64,000 nucleotides of DNA from G965267185 sp965267185 (GTDB taxonomy: Bacteria > Pseudomonadota > Alphaproteobacteria > UBA6615). The stretch spans positions 1,922,001-1,986,000 of the forward strand of contig OZ253937.1 in the NCBI GenBank assembly GCA_965267185.1. Direction: 5' to 3'. Each line of letters opens with the position of its first letter. Within the stretch, counting starts at the first letter, position 1. Below the pieces are notes generated by a model. That model was not told the origin of the DNA and searched no databases. It saw only the letters and a list, made by a program, of their open reading frames with translations. This document shows positions 7,617-16,965 of this stretch, one piece after another. The translations under genes were made by a program, and so were the position numbers.

Positions 7617-8543
7617 ATGAATATCTACCTGCCCATTGCTGAAATGTCGGTCGATGTTTTCCTGATCCTTGGATTGGGGGGCGGCATCGGATTTCTGTCC
7701 GGGTTATTCGGCGTCGGTGGCGGGTTCTTGATGACACCACTACTAATTTTCATCGGCATACCACCCGCGGTGGCCGTAGCCAGCGAGGCAAACCAAATCG
7801 TCGCTGCGTCGGTCTCTGGTGCGCTCGCACATATGCGGCGCGGTAACGTCGATATCAAAATGGGCCTGATCCTGACCGCTGGAGGCTTTGCGGGATCCGG
7901 CGTTGGGGTGTTGATTTTCACGCTGCTGCGCCAACTCGGGCAGGTCGAACTGCTGATCGCGCTAAGTTACGTGGTATTTCTCGGTGCCATCGGTTTGTTG
8001 ATGCTGATCGAAAGCGGCCGGACCATGCTGCGGCACCGGGCTGGCACGGCAACCAGAGGCAAGCTGCACCAGCATACATGGCTGCACGGACTACCCCTGA
8101 AAATGCGGTTTCGCCGCTCGCGCCTCTACATCAGCGCGCTCCTGCCGATCGGTATCGGTTTCTTCGTCGGTATTCTGGCGGCCATCATGGGTGTCGGGGG
8201 CGGATTCATCATGGTGCCGGCGATGATTTACCTGCTCGGAATGCCGACCGCCGTCGTTGTCGGCACTTCTTTATTCCAGATCATTTTTGTCACCGCCAAC
8301 GTAACCTTCTTGCAAGCGACCACTAATCAGACCGTCGATATCGTGCTGGCGCTATTGCTGCTCACCGGCGCCGTGATTGGCGCCCAGTTGGGAACGAAGG
8401 CGGGCGGCTTGTTGCGCGGCGAACAACTGCGCGGTCTGCTGGCGCTTATCGTTCTCGGCGTCTGCGCCAAGATTGCCTACGATCTCGTATCGACCCCGTT
8501 TGATATCTTCTCGATCAGCGAAATCTCAGGATTTGGCGGATGA
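7617..8543 (+). CDS. TSUP (TauE/SafE) family permease, probable sulfite or organosulfur exporter
   Basis: A 308-residue integral membrane protein with two homologous halves. Each begins with the TSUP repeat: GLFGVGGGFLMTPLLIFIGI near residue 30 and IMGVGGGFIMVPAMIYLLG near 190. Between them is a basic cytoplasmic loop (GRTMLRHRAGTATRGKLHQH). Family members export sulfite, sulfoacetate, taurine-derived compounds or other anions. Placement between a rhodanese and a sulfite dehydrogenase operon points to sulfite or thiosulfate. The stop overlaps the next gene's start in ATGA, suggesting translational coupling to the PF09608 protein. Confidence 0.88.
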   Translation: MNIYLPIAEMSVDVFLILGLGGGIGFLSGLFGVGGGFLMTPLLIFIGIPPAVAVASEANQIVAASVSGALAHMRRGNVDIKMGLILTAGGFAGSGVGVLIFTLLRQLGQVELLIALSYVVFLGAIGLLMLIESGRTMLRHRAGTATRGKLHQHTWLHGLPLKMRFRRSRLYISALLPIGIGFFVGILAAIMGVGGGFIMVPAMIYLLGMPTAVVVGTSLFQIIFVTANVTFLQATTNQTVDIVLALLLLTGAVIGAQLGTKAGGLLRGEQLRGLLALIVLGVCAKIAYDLVSTPFDIFSISEISGFGG

Positions 8544-9307
8544 GAAACCTTCATCACACAATATTGGCTATGCTCCTGTTTGTGGGAGTCGCGGCGGCAC
8601 CGGCACAAGGTCAAACACCAACCCTCGCGTCGTCGCCTTTGGTAGCAGACCTCAGCGAAGATCTCATCGCAATCACAACCGGATTTACCGGCACCGAAGT
8701 CTTGCTGTTCGGAGCGACCGTGGGTTCCGGCGAAATCATTGTTGTCGTCAAGGCGCCGGAAAGCCAGGTCGTTGTGCGCCGAAAAGAACGGGTCGCCGGT
8801 GTGTGGATCAACGCCGATAGCCTAACTTTCGACAAAGTGCCCGGATTTTATCATGTCGCCGCTTCGCAGCCTCTGACCGATCTATTGCCGGAAGCGACCT
8901 TGAAAAGTGAACAAATCGGTGCCGAGAATTTGTCGTTGGAGTCTGTATCGCCAACGTCGGCCGCAGAGTTCGCTCTATTTACCGAAGCATTGATCCGTAA
9001 CAAGAAGAGAACAGATCTCTTCAATGAACAGCTTGGCGAGATCAAGTTCCTCGGTGACCGGCTATTCCGTACTCAGGTACAACTCCCGTCAAACGTACCG
9101 ACGGGCGCTTACACAGCAACGGTATATCTGGTGGACAAGGGAGAGATCATCGACCGCACCGACACGCTGCTGCAAGTTCGAAAATCGGGCTTCGAAGCCA
9201 AAGTGTTCGAGTTCGCCAATCAAAATGCGGCGATCTACGGTATCATTGCCATTCTTATTGCATTGGCGGCGGGATGGTTTGCCGGCATTGTCTTCCGAAA
9301 CGTCTGA
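8540..9307 (+). CDS. Alph_Pro_TM family (PF09608/TIGR02186) membrane-anchored protein
   Basis: A 255-residue protein with a signal peptide (about 1-24, ending APAQG), a long predicted periplasmic domain and one C-terminal helix (about 233-252, IIAILIALAAGWFAGIVF). The ITTGFTGTEVLLFGA start of the mature domain and the single C-terminal anchor fit the alphaproteobacterial family PF09608, whose function is unknown. Its ATG overlaps the TSUP stop (ATGA), which suggests the two proteins work together, perhaps with this one as a periplasmic accessory domain for the exporter. This partnership is inference from gene order. Confidence 0.8.
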   Translation: MRNLHHTILAMLLFVGVAAAPAQGQTPTLASSPLVADLSEDLIAITTGFTGTEVLLFGATVGSGEIIVVVKAPESQVVVRRKERVAGVWINADSLTFDKVPGFYHVAASQPLTDLLPEATLKSEQIGAENLSLESVSPTSAAEFALFTEALIRNKKRTDLFNEQLGEIKFLGDRLFRTQVQLPSNVPTGAYTATVYLVDKGEIIDRTDTLLQVRKSGFEAKVFEFANQNAAIYGIIAILIALAAGWFAGIVFRNV

Positions 9308-9314
9308 CGCCGTT

Positions 9315-9845
9315 ATGACCGATCAAACGACAACCGAACCAGCAAATGCCGCGCCGGACGACCGGCGCCCCGAAGTGAGCCAACCCAATGTTTTTCTTGT
9401 GGTGGCGGACAACACGCGGGAGATGCAAGTGGCGCTGCGTTTCGCAAGTCTTCGCGCGAAACGCACTGGCGGCCGCGTCGGTCTACTGCGTGTTGTACGC
9501 AAAGCCGACTTTCAGCATTGGGCGGCGATCGGCAACCTGATGCGCGAAGAAGCGCGCGATGAGGCCGAACAGTTGCTGCAAGAACATGCGGCAACGGTCA
9601 CCGAGTTAACCGGCGGCGAGATGCCGATCCTCTACATCAAAGAGGGCGACACCAAGTCGGCTCTTCTCGAGCTGATCGATGAAGACGCGCAGATTCGTAT
9701 TCTGGTTCTCGCCGCCGCCACGGGGACACGCGGGCCGGGACCCCTTATTACGTTCCTGATGAAAAAGATAATCGGCAAGCTGCGCATCCCGGTCACGATT
9801 GTGCCCGGAGGACTCACCAACAATCAGATCGATACGCTGACTTAA
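9315..9845 (+). CDS. Universal stress protein (UspA) domain protein
   Basis: A 176-residue cytoplasmic protein. The core starts at about residue 26 (NVFLVVADNTREMQVALRFASLRAKRTGGRVGLLRVV), and ends with the Usp strand-helix-strand IRILVLAAATGT...LRIPVTIVPG. The classical ATP-binding GxxGxxxxxxxxxG(S/T) pattern is not evident, so nucleotide binding is doubtful. It sits 7 bp after the PF09608 gene and 24 bp before soeA and is part of the same operon. The reading frame stays open upstream to 9024 inside the previous gene; ATG 9315 is the natural start. A regulatory or stabilising role for the sulfite dehydrogenase is possible but unproven. Confidence 0.85.
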   Translation: MTDQTTTEPANAAPDDRRPEVSQPNVFLVVADNTREMQVALRFASLRAKRTGGRVGLLRVVRKADFQHWAAIGNLMREEARDEAEQLLQEHAATVTELTGGEMPILYIKEGDTKSALLELIDEDAQIRILVLAAATGTRGPGPLITFLMKKIIGKLRIPVTIVPGGLTNNQIDTLT

Positions 9846-9869
9846 GCCCTAACCCGATTGCGTGCCTTC

Positions 9870-12803
9870 ATGCCCGACCAAACGAGAAGCGTAAACTCGC
9901 CCGAGATTATCGATACCTCGCCGCCGGTTGCCGACGAGATCAAAACCACCACGTGTTACATGTGCGCCTGCCGGTGCGGCATCAACGTCCACCTCCGCGA
10001 CGGGGCGATCCGCTACATCGAGGGCAACCGCGACCATCCGGTCAACAAAGGCGTTTTGTGCGCCAAAGGATCGGCCGGCATCATGCAGCACTATTCGCCG
10101 GCCCGGCTGTCCAAGCCGTTGAAGCGGGTGGGTCCGCGCGGCTCCAACGAGTTCGTTGAGATCGAGTGGGAGGAAGCCTTGGCGACCGCCACGGCATGGC
10201 TCACCGAAGTTCGCCGCTCAGACCCACGCAAGCTGGCTTTTTTCACCGGACGCGATCAAAGCCAAGGGTTGACCGGGTTCTGGGCGAGCCAGTTCGGCAC
10301 GCCTAACTACGCGGCCCATGGCGGCTTTTGCTCCGTTAATATGGCCGCCGCCGGGCTCTACACTATCGGCGGATCGTTCTGGGAGTTCGGCGAGCCGGAC
10401 TGGGAACGAACGCGTTACTTCTTGATGTTCGGCGTTGCCGAGGATCACGATTCCAACCCCATCAAAGCCGGGCTCGGCAAACTAAAAGGAAAAGGCGACG
10501 CCAAATTCGTCTCCGTCAACCCGGTGCGCACCGGCTACTCCGCCGTCGCCGACGAATGGATTGGTGTACGGCCCGGAACGGATGGCTTATTCGTTCTGGC
10601 GCTGGTTCACGAGCTTCTGCGGGCCGGACAAGTCGATCTCGCGTATCTGGTGCGCTACACCAACGCGCCATGGCTGATCTATGAAGCACCGGGCGAGGCT
10701 CATGATGGGCTGTTCGTGCGCGATGCCGACGGCAATCCCCTGGCGGTCGACAAAAACACCGGAAAACTCGTCAGCGCGTTGGCCGCCGACATTGCCCCTG
10801 CGCTGCAAGGTAAATTCGATCTAGCTGAACTCGACGGTGTCGATAGCGATATCAGCGGGCTGGCTGTGCCGGCTTTCCAGCAGTTACTCGACCGCTATAG
10901 CGATCCGCAATACGCACCGGAGGCGGTTGCCGCGCAAACTGGCGTCGACGCCGATACGATCCGCCGCATTGCGGCAGAGCTCGCCCACGCCGCCTTTCAG
11001 CAGACGATCGAGATCGACACGCCGTGGACCGACTGGGCTGGCCGCCGTCATGACAAAATGATCGGCCGGCCGGTGGCGATGCACGCAATGCGCGGCATCT
11101 CCGCCCATTCGAATGGCTTCCAGACCTGCCGGGCGATCCACATGTTGCAGATGCTGCTTGGCAGCATCGATTGCCCCGGCGGTTTTCGCTACAAGCCGCC
11201 CTTTCCAAGGCCGGCGCCACCCGGACCGAAGCCAGCGGGCCGCGGTGAGCAGATCGCCGCCGAAACGCCGATGCCCGGACCGCCGCTCGGTTTCGTCACC
11301 GGTCCCGAAGATCTTTTGGTCGAAGCCGACGGACGGCCTTCGCGTATCGACAAGGCCTTTTCGTGGGAGTACCCGCTGGCCGCCCACGGCATGATGCATC
11401 TGGTGATCCGCAACGCGTGGGCGCGCGATCCCTACCCCATCGATGTGCTGTTCATGTTCATGGCCAACATGAGCTGGAACTCGGCAATGAACACCGCCGA
11501 GACCATCGAAATGTTGACCGACATCGATCCCGACACCGGCGAATACCGCATCCCCAAGATTATCTACTCGGATGCATTTTCCTCCGAGATGGTGCCTTAC
11601 GCCGACCTCATCCTGCCCGACACCACCTATCTGGAGCGGTGGGACTGCATCAGCTTGCTCGACCGGCCGATCTGCGATGCCGACGGACCGGCGGACTCGA
11701 TCCGCCAACCGGTTGTTGCTCCTGACCGCGACGTGCGGCCCTTCCAGGATGTGCTGATCGATCTCGGCGCACGCCTGGGCCTCCCCGCGTTTGTCGATGA
11801 GGCCGGCAGCGCCCGTTATCCCGGCGGCTATCCCGACTACATCGCCAACCATGAACGCACGCCAGGTATCGGTCCGCTGGCCGGATGGCGCGGCGCCGAC
11901 GGAACATCGCACGGCCGCGGCGAAGCAAATCCTGACCAGCTATCCCGCTATATTGAGAACGGTTGCTTCTGGCGCGACGAGTTGGCGCCCGATCAGCGCT
12001 ACTTCAAGTTCGCCAACCAAAGCTACTTGCAGTATTCGGCCGACATGGGCTGGATTCCCGATGCCAATCAAATAATCCTGCAGCTCTACAGCGAACCGCT
12101 GCAGAAGTTTCGCCTGGCCGCGCAGGGACACGGGCCCCACCAGCCGCCCGGCTCGCACCGCGAGCGGCTCGAGACCTTCTTCGATCCGTTGCCGATCTGG
12201 TACGCACCCTTCGAGGAGGAATTCAGCACGGACGAATCCTATCCGATACACGCGCTCACCCAGCGGCCGATGGCGATGTACCATTCGTGGGGGTCGCAAA
12301 ACGCTTGGCTGCGGCAAATCCATGGCTGGAACCGGCTCTTTGTTCATGCTGACACAGCCCGCGACGCGGGACTCGCCGATGACGACTGGGCGTGGATCGA
12401 GAGCCCCTATGGTCGCGTCAAGGCGCAGATCAAATGCATGACGGGCTGCAACCCAGCGACCGTGTGGACGTGGAACGCGATCGGTAAGCGCCGCGGTAGT
12501 TGGAATCTCGACGACAACGCACCGGAATCACGTCGCGGCTTCCTCCTCAATCATCTGATCACCGATCTGCTGCCACCGAAAAACGGCCATCGCTACGCCA
12601 ATGCCGATCCGATCACCGGACAGGCGGCCTGGTTCGACTTGAAGGTGCGCTTGAGCAAAGCGGAACCCGGCGAAGCGGAAGAAAGCGAACCTGTATTCCC
12701 GGTCCTGGAAGAATTACCCAACACCAAGAAACGCCCCGCAATCTTACGCTACGGTGAACGCTTCCTGCCTACCGGCGACTGGCGGCGGAGGCGGGCGTCA
12801 TGA
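9870..12803 (+). CDS. soeA: Sulfite dehydrogenase (quinone), molybdopterin catalytic subunit
   Basis: A 977-residue DMSO-reductase-family molybdoenzyme. The N-terminal [4Fe-4S] site is Cys29, Cys32, Cys36 and Cys64 (CYMCACRC and GVLCAKG). Cys154 in GGFCSVNMAAAG is the likely molybdenum ligand. No twin-arginine signal is present, so it is cytoplasmic, as in SoeABC and unlike periplasmic PsrA-type enzymes. SoeA oxidises sulfite to sulfate in the cytoplasm, with electrons going through SoeB to SoeC and quinone. A TTG at 9858 is an alternative start. The stop overlaps soeB in ATGA. Related thiosulfate or polysulfide reductases are the main alternative, but the sulfur context and missing Tat signal favour SoeA. 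Confidence 0.85.
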   Translation: MPDQTRSVNSPEIIDTSPPVADEIKTTTCYMCACRCGINVHLRDGAIRYIEGNRDHPVNKGVLCAKGSAGIMQHYSPARLSKPLKRVGPRGSNEFVEIEWEEALATATAWLTEVRRSDPRKLAFFTGRDQSQGLTGFWASQFGTPNYAAHGGFCSVNMAAAGLYTIGGSFWEFGEPDWERTRYFLMFGVAEDHDSNPIKAGLGKLKGKGDAKFVSVNPVRTGYSAVADEWIGVRPGTDGLFVLALVHELLRAGQVDLAYLVRYTNAPWLIYEAPGEAHDGLFVRDADGNPLAVDKNTGKLVSALAADIAPALQGKFDLAELDGVDSDISGLAVPAFQQLLDRYSDPQYAPEAVAAQTGVDADTIRRIAAELAHAAFQQTIEIDTPWTDWAGRRHDKMIGRPVAMHAMRGISAHSNGFQTCRAIHMLQMLLGSIDCPGGFRYKPPFPRPAPPGPKPAGRGEQIAAETPMPGPPLGFVTGPEDLLVEADGRPSRIDKAFSWEYPLAAHGMMHLVIRNAWARDPYPIDVLFMFMANMSWNSAMNTAETIEMLTDIDPDTGEYRIPKIIYSDAFSSEMVPYADLILPDTTYLERWDCISLLDRPICDADGPADSIRQPVVAPDRDVRPFQDVLIDLGARLGLPAFVDEAGSARYPGGYPDYIANHERTPGIGPLAGWRGADGTSHGRGEANPDQLSRYIENGCFWRDELAPDQRYFKFANQSYLQYSADMGWIPDANQIILQLYSEPLQKFRLAAQGHGPHQPPGSHRERLETFFDPLPIWYAPFEEEFSTDESYPIHALTQRPMAMYHSWGSQNAWLRQIHGWNRLFVHADTARDAGLADDDWAWIESPYGRVKAQIKCMTGCNPATVWTWNAIGKRRGSWNLDDNAPESRRGFLLNHLITDLLPPKNGHRYANADPITGQAAWFDLKVRLSKAEPGEAEESEPVFPVLEELPNTKKRPAILRYGERFLPTGDWRRRRAS

Positions 12804-13558
12804 CGAGCCTGCCCAAAACGCCACCGGAGAAAAAGCTCGGTCTGGTGATCGACCTGGATACCTGCGTCGGTTGCCACGCTTGCGCGGTGAATTGCAAGGA
12901 ATGGAACACGGGCGGCCATTCAGCCCCCCTCACCGATCTCGAACCTTATGGCGAAGATCCTCACGGTGTCTGGTTCAATCGGATCCACACGTTCGAAGCC
13001 GGCGAAGGAGCGCAGGGGCGCACCGTGCATTTTCCCAAGAGCTGCCTGCACTGCGACGAGCCGGCCTGCGTGACCGTATGCCCCACCGGCGCGTCCTATA
13101 AGCGCGAAGAAGACGGCATCGTTTTGGTCAATGCCGACACCTGCATCGGCTGCAAACTCTGTTCATGGGCATGCCCCTACGGCGCACGCGAGTATGACTA
13201 CACCGATGGGGTGATGAAGAAATGCACCCTGTGCATCGACCGCATCTACAACGAGAACCTCGAAGAAGAGGACCGGGTACCCGCCTGCGTATCCACCTGC
13301 CCCGCCTCGGCCCGTCATTTTGGCGACCTGGGCGATCCGAACTCCGAGGTGTCGCAGCTGGTGCGCGAGCGCGGTGGCTATGACCTGATGCCCGAGATGG
13401 AGATGCAGCCGGTCAATAAATATCTGCCGCCGCGGCCAACAAAAACAACAGCCGGCGACACCGGCGCGCCCGCTGCCTTGCCCGGTGATGCGTCTGAAAC
13501 CGTCGATACAACGGGCCACGGTTTCCTGGCCTGGGTCGACCGGGCGCTGTCGCGTTAG
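12800..13558 (+). CDS. soeB: Sulfite dehydrogenase iron-sulfur subunit
   Basis: A 252-residue ferredoxin-like subunit with four cysteine groups for [4Fe-4S] clusters. The first is CVGCHACAVNC (Cys22, 25, 28, 32). The others include CLHCDEPACVTVCP, CIGCKLCSWACP and CTLCIDR...CVSTCP. It wires soeA to the membrane subunit soeC. There is no signal peptide, which agrees with a cytoplasmic-facing complex. About 35 residues at the C-terminus (after PPRPTKTTAGDTG) form a low-complexity tail. The start codon overlaps the soeA stop; the soeC start follows 17 bp after its stop. Confidence 0.9.
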   Translation: MTSLPKTPPEKKLGLVIDLDTCVGCHACAVNCKEWNTGGHSAPLTDLEPYGEDPHGVWFNRIHTFEAGEGAQGRTVHFPKSCLHCDEPACVTVCPTGASYKREEDGIVLVNADTCIGCKLCSWACPYGAREYDYTDGVMKKCTLCIDRIYNENLEEEDRVPACVSTCPASARHFGDLGDPNSEVSQLVRERGGYDLMPEMEMQPVNKYLPPRPTKTTAGDTGAPAALPGDASETVDTTGHGFLAWVDRALSR

Positions 13559-13575
13559 CATCGGGTTCGTTCGCC

Positions 13576-14523
13576 GTGCATCCCGCCTACTCGGTCATTT
13601 TTTTCACAACAGCGTCCGGCGCAGGTTATGGGCTGTTGGTCTGGCTCGCTGTTGGGACCATTTTTTTCGACCTGCCGTCCGATCGCTGGTTCGGATTTAC
13701 CTCCTTCGCCGTCGCGCTAGTCCTGATTACTTTTGGGCTACTCTCATCGACCTTCCACCTGGGTCATCCGGAACGGGCCTGGCGGGGACTGACCCAGTGG
13801 CGGTCGTCGTGGCTATCGCGCGAAGGCGTCGCAGCGGTCCTCACTTACATTCCCGCTGGGCTTGCCGCGATCGGCTGGGTGTTCCTGACCCGCAACGATG
13901 GCGTGTGGGCCTGGCTGATGGCAGCCGCCGGGATACTGGCAATCGTCACCGTGTATTGCACTGCGATGATCTATCAAAGTCTGCAGGCCATACCGCGCTG
14001 GAACACGCCTTGGGTGACGCTGGTCTATCTCGGATTCGCCCTGGCCAGTGGAGCGTTGCTGTTCCATCTCGGGGTCCGCGCCTTCGGTCTCGATCTCGTT
14101 GGCAGCGGTTGGGCCGCGGCGGCTCTGACGGCCGCTGCCTGGATCGTAAAACTGATCTACTGGAACAGAATCGACCGCGCTCCCGCTAGGTCGACAGCGG
14201 AGACGGCCACCGGATTGGGACATCTCGGTAGGGTTCGTCTATTCGAGGCGCCGCATACCGGCGACAATTACCTGATGCGCGAAATGGGCTACAAGGTCGC
14301 CCGCAAGCACGCAACACGACTGCGCATCATCGCGCTCATCCTGGGTGGCGCGATACCAGTGATTCTGGCCGTGGCGGCCACTCAACTATCTGACCCGGCC
14401 GCGGTGCTGGTGGGATTGCTGGCTGTTTTGTCGGCAGGTGCGGGATTGCTCGTCGAACGCTGGCTGTTTTTTGCCGAGGCGGTTCACGCGGTGTCGCTCT
14501 ATTACGGCATGGACTCCGCTTAG
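13576..14523 (+). CDS. soeC: Sulfite dehydrogenase membrane anchor (DmsC/NrfD-type)
   Basis: A 315-residue protein with about eight hydrophobic helices, beginning MHPAYSVIFFTTASGAGYGLLVW, the typical start of the DmsC-like SoeC family. HLGHPERAWRGLTQWRSSWLSREG at about 56-79 is a conserved DmsC/SoeC signature near the quinone site. Translation starts at GTG 13576. It passes electrons from SoeB to the quinone pool. The 3' end overlaps the convergent ABC ATPase by 4 bp, so the operon ends here without a visible hairpin terminator. Confidence 0.88.
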   Translation: MHPAYSVIFFTTASGAGYGLLVWLAVGTIFFDLPSDRWFGFTSFAVALVLITFGLLSSTFHLGHPERAWRGLTQWRSSWLSREGVAAVLTYIPAGLAAIGWVFLTRNDGVWAWLMAAAGILAIVTVYCTAMIYQSLQAIPRWNTPWVTLVYLGFALASGALLFHLGVRAFGLDLVGSGWAAAALTAAAWIVKLIYWNRIDRAPARSTAETATGLGHLGRVRLFEAPHTGDNYLMREMGYKVARKHATRLRIIALILGGAIPVILAVAATQLSDPAAVLVGLLAVLSAGAGLLVERWLFFAEAVHAVSLYYGMDSA

Positions 14524-15293
14524 ACCGCCAACGACGGCATCTGGATAGGGCCGTCGATCAGTTGATTGACGAACTGGTGGACGTAGGCATTGTCGGTCGC
14601 TTCGAGTTCGTCAATTGAGCCCTGCCAAACGATGCGGCCTTCATGAAGCATCGCCACCCGCTCGGCGATCTTGCGCACGACAGCCATATCGCTCACGACC
14701 GAGATAATCGTCGCGCCGAGCTCGCTTTCGCGTTCGATAATGAGTTCGCTGATGATGTTGCTCATAATCGGGTCGAGACCGGCGGTCGGTTCATCGAGGA
14801 AAATGATCTCCGGGTCGGTCGCGATCGCCCGGGCTAATCCCGCGCGCTTTTGCATACCTCCCGACAGTTCGGCGGGATATAGGTCTGCCGTATCCGCGGT
14901 GAGGCCGGCCGAGCCGAGCTTTTCGATGGCCCGCGCCCGCGCCGTCGAGTTATCTACTGCCGGGTCCTGCAAGAGCCGGAAAGCCACATTCTCCCAGACG
15001 GTCAAACTGTCAAACAGGCCTTGCCGCTGAAACAGCACACCGAAGCGGCTCATCCAGGCCATTCTTTCGTTCTCCGACAGGCCGACGGAGTCTTGCCCAT
15101 CGATTTCGACCCGGCCGGAGTCCGGTGGCACCAGTCCGAGAATAGTTTTCAGCAGTAGCGATTTTCCGCTGCCCGAGCCGCCAATCAGGACCAGCGACTC
15201 TCCGGCGGCAACATCGAGCGAAATGCTATCGAGCGCGCGGTAGCCATCGAACGTCTTGCAGACATCGATCAGGCGAATCTTCGGCGTTGTCAT
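14520..15293 (-). CDS. MlaF-like ABC transporter ATP-binding protein
   Basis: A 257-residue ATPase. Walker A GGSGSGKS is at 38-45, then a Q-loop FQRQGLFDSLTVWENVAF, the signature LSGGMQKRAGLARA, and Walker B IIFLDEPTAGLDP. The Q-loop style and LSGGMQKR signature are those of the phospholipid-transport MlaF/Ttg2A group. Normally mlaE, mlaD and mlaC follow; here none is adjacent, so the ATPase is an orphan that must pair with a permease encoded elsewhere. The H-loop position reads SVVSDMA, where MlaF usually has VTHD; the His is replaced by Ser. It lies downstream of mmsA on the same strand, 33 bp away. Confidence 0.8.
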   Translation of the reverse strand: MTTPKIRLIDVCKTFDGYRALDSISLDVAAGESLVLIGGSGSGKSLLLKTILGLVPPDSGRVEIDGQDSVGLSENERMAWMSRFGVLFQRQGLFDSLTVWENVAFRLLQDPAVDNSTARARAIEKLGSAGLTADTADLYPAELSGGMQKRAGLARAIATDPEIIFLDEPTAGLDPIMSNIISELIIERESELGATIISVVSDMAVVRKIAERVAMLHEGRIVWQGSIDELEATDNAYVHQFVNQLIDGPIQMPSLAV

Positions 15294-15326
15294 GCGCTTC
15301 TTATGGCGCCTGCCCGTGAGTCGGCC

Positions 15327-16826
15327 CTACTGCATCGTCGGCATGGTCAGGCTATGGCCTTCGCGTACGCCGGACTTTGGCCAGCGCGACGTTATTGCCT
15401 TAAGGCGCGTGTAGAACCGCACGCCTTCCATGCCATGCATGTGGGTGTCGCCGAACAGTGACCGTTTCCAGCCGCCGAAACTGTGATAAGCGACCGGAAC
15501 CGGGATCGGCACGTTGACGCCAACCATGCCGATTTGAACCCGCTCGGTGAAATCGCGCGCGGCATCACCGTCCTTGGTAAAGATGGCCGTACCGTTGCCA
15601 TATTCATTGCGGTTCACCAGATCGACGGCGCTCTCGTAGTCGGGCGCTCTTACGACCGACAGAACGGGGCCAAAAATCTCTTCCTTGTAAATCGACATGT
15701 CTTCGGTTACGCGGTCGAACAGGCTGCCGCCCAAGAAGTAGCCGTTCTCATAGCCTTGCATTTTGAAGTCGCGGCCATCGAGTACGAGTTCGGCTCCCTC
15801 CTCGACGCCCTTGTCGATCAATCCCTTAATCCGGTTGTAGGCTTGTTCGGTGACGACGGGTCCCATTTCGATATCGGGATCGCCGCCTGGGCCGATCTTT
15901 AGCTCCTGAACGCGCGGTACCAAGTTCTCGACCAGACTATCGGCAGTCTGATCGCCAACGGCGACGGCGACCGAGACGGCCATGCAACGCTGGCCCGCCG
16001 ACCCGTAACCGGCTCCGATCAGGGCGTCGGCTGCTTGGTTCATGTCGGCGTCGGGCATGACCACCATATGGTTCTTGGCGCCGCCCAGCGCCTGAACGCG
16101 CTTACCGCTCGCCGCCGCAGTCGAATAGATATAGGACGCCACCGGGGTAGAGCCGACGAACGATACCGCCGAGATGTCGGGGTGCGTGAGGATGGCGTCG
16201 ACCGCCTCCTTGTCGCCGTTGACCAGATTGACGACCCCATCGGGCACGCCGGCCTCTTTGGCAAGCTCGACCAGCCGCAGCGGACAGGAAGGATCGCGCT
16301 CCGAAGGCTTCAAGATGAAGGTGTTGCCGCACGCGATCGCCAGGGGGAACATCCAAAGCGGGATCATCGCGGGGAAATTAAAGGGTGTGATACCCGCACA
16401 TACACCGACCGGTTGGCGGATCGAAAACGCATCGACCCCCGTGCCGACGTCTTCGGTAAAGTCGCCCTTCAGCAAATGGGGTATACCGCACGCGAACTCG
16501 ACCACCTCGCGGCCGCGCGTAATGTCGCCTTTGGCATCTTCGATCGTCTTACCGTGTTCCGTCGTAATCAGCTCTGCCAGCTCATCGATGTGCTGCAGAA
16601 TGAGTTCGTTGAAGCGGAACATAACGCGCGCGCGCCGCAGCGGCGGCAATGCCGACCATTCGGGCAGCGCTGCCTGAGCGGCTTTGACGGCGCTATCGAC
16701 GTCCGCCGAGCTGGCCAGCCGAACCTCGGCGACCTGTTCCCCTACCGCCGGATTGAAGACCGGTCCGGTTCGCGTCGACTGCCCGTCGACAAGCTCGCCG
16801 TTTATCCAATGTGATAGCGACTTCAT
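15327..16826 (-). CDS. mmsA: CoA-acylating methylmalonate-semialdehyde dehydrogenase
   Basis: A 499-residue aldehyde dehydrogenase. TPFNFPAMIPLWMFPLAIACGNTF is at 147-170, the NAD-binding FVGSTPVA at 223-230, and the catalytic Cys281 lies in GSAGQRCMAVSVAV, which is the MmsA signature rather than the usual GQxC of other ALDHs. It oxidises methylmalonate semialdehyde (or malonate semialdehyde) with CoA to propionyl-CoA (or acetyl-CoA) in valine, thymine, inositol or beta-alanine breakdown. No mmsB or aminotransferase is adjacent, so the substrate route is not fixed by context. Confidence 0.92.
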   Translation of the reverse strand: MKSLSHWINGELVDGQSTRTGPVFNPAVGEQVAEVRLASSADVDSAVKAAQAALPEWSALPPLRRARVMFRFNELILQHIDELAELITTEHGKTIEDAKGDITRGREVVEFACGIPHLLKGDFTEDVGTGVDAFSIRQPVGVCAGITPFNFPAMIPLWMFPLAIACGNTFILKPSERDPSCPLRLVELAKEAGVPDGVVNLVNGDKEAVDAILTHPDISAVSFVGSTPVASYIYSTAAASGKRVQALGGAKNHMVVMPDADMNQAADALIGAGYGSAGQRCMAVSVAVAVGDQTADSLVENLVPRVQELKIGPGGDPDIEMGPVVTEQAYNRIKGLIDKGVEEGAELVLDGRDFKMQGYENGYFLGGSLFDRVTEDMSIYKEEIFGPVLSVVRAPDYESAVDLVNRNEYGNGTAIFTKDGDAARDFTERVQIGMVGVNVPIPVPVAYHSFGGWKRSLFGDTHMHGMEGVRFYTRLKAITSRWPKSGVREGHSLTMPTMQ

Positions 16827-16965
16827 GGCTCTACTCCCGTTAGCGCCTTCCCAACCAGACGGCGTGACCGGTACCCGTGATCAGACCTTTGGTGGCGCAA
16901 ATTTTTCAGTTATCCCAGCTATAGGAGACACCACGGGCAGGCGCAAGCTGCCAATTGGCGCACCC

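Noticed and set aside
9024..9314. Long upstream extension of the universal stress protein frame
   Set aside because: This part lies within the PF09608 gene, in another frame; the Usp core begins after ATG 9315.
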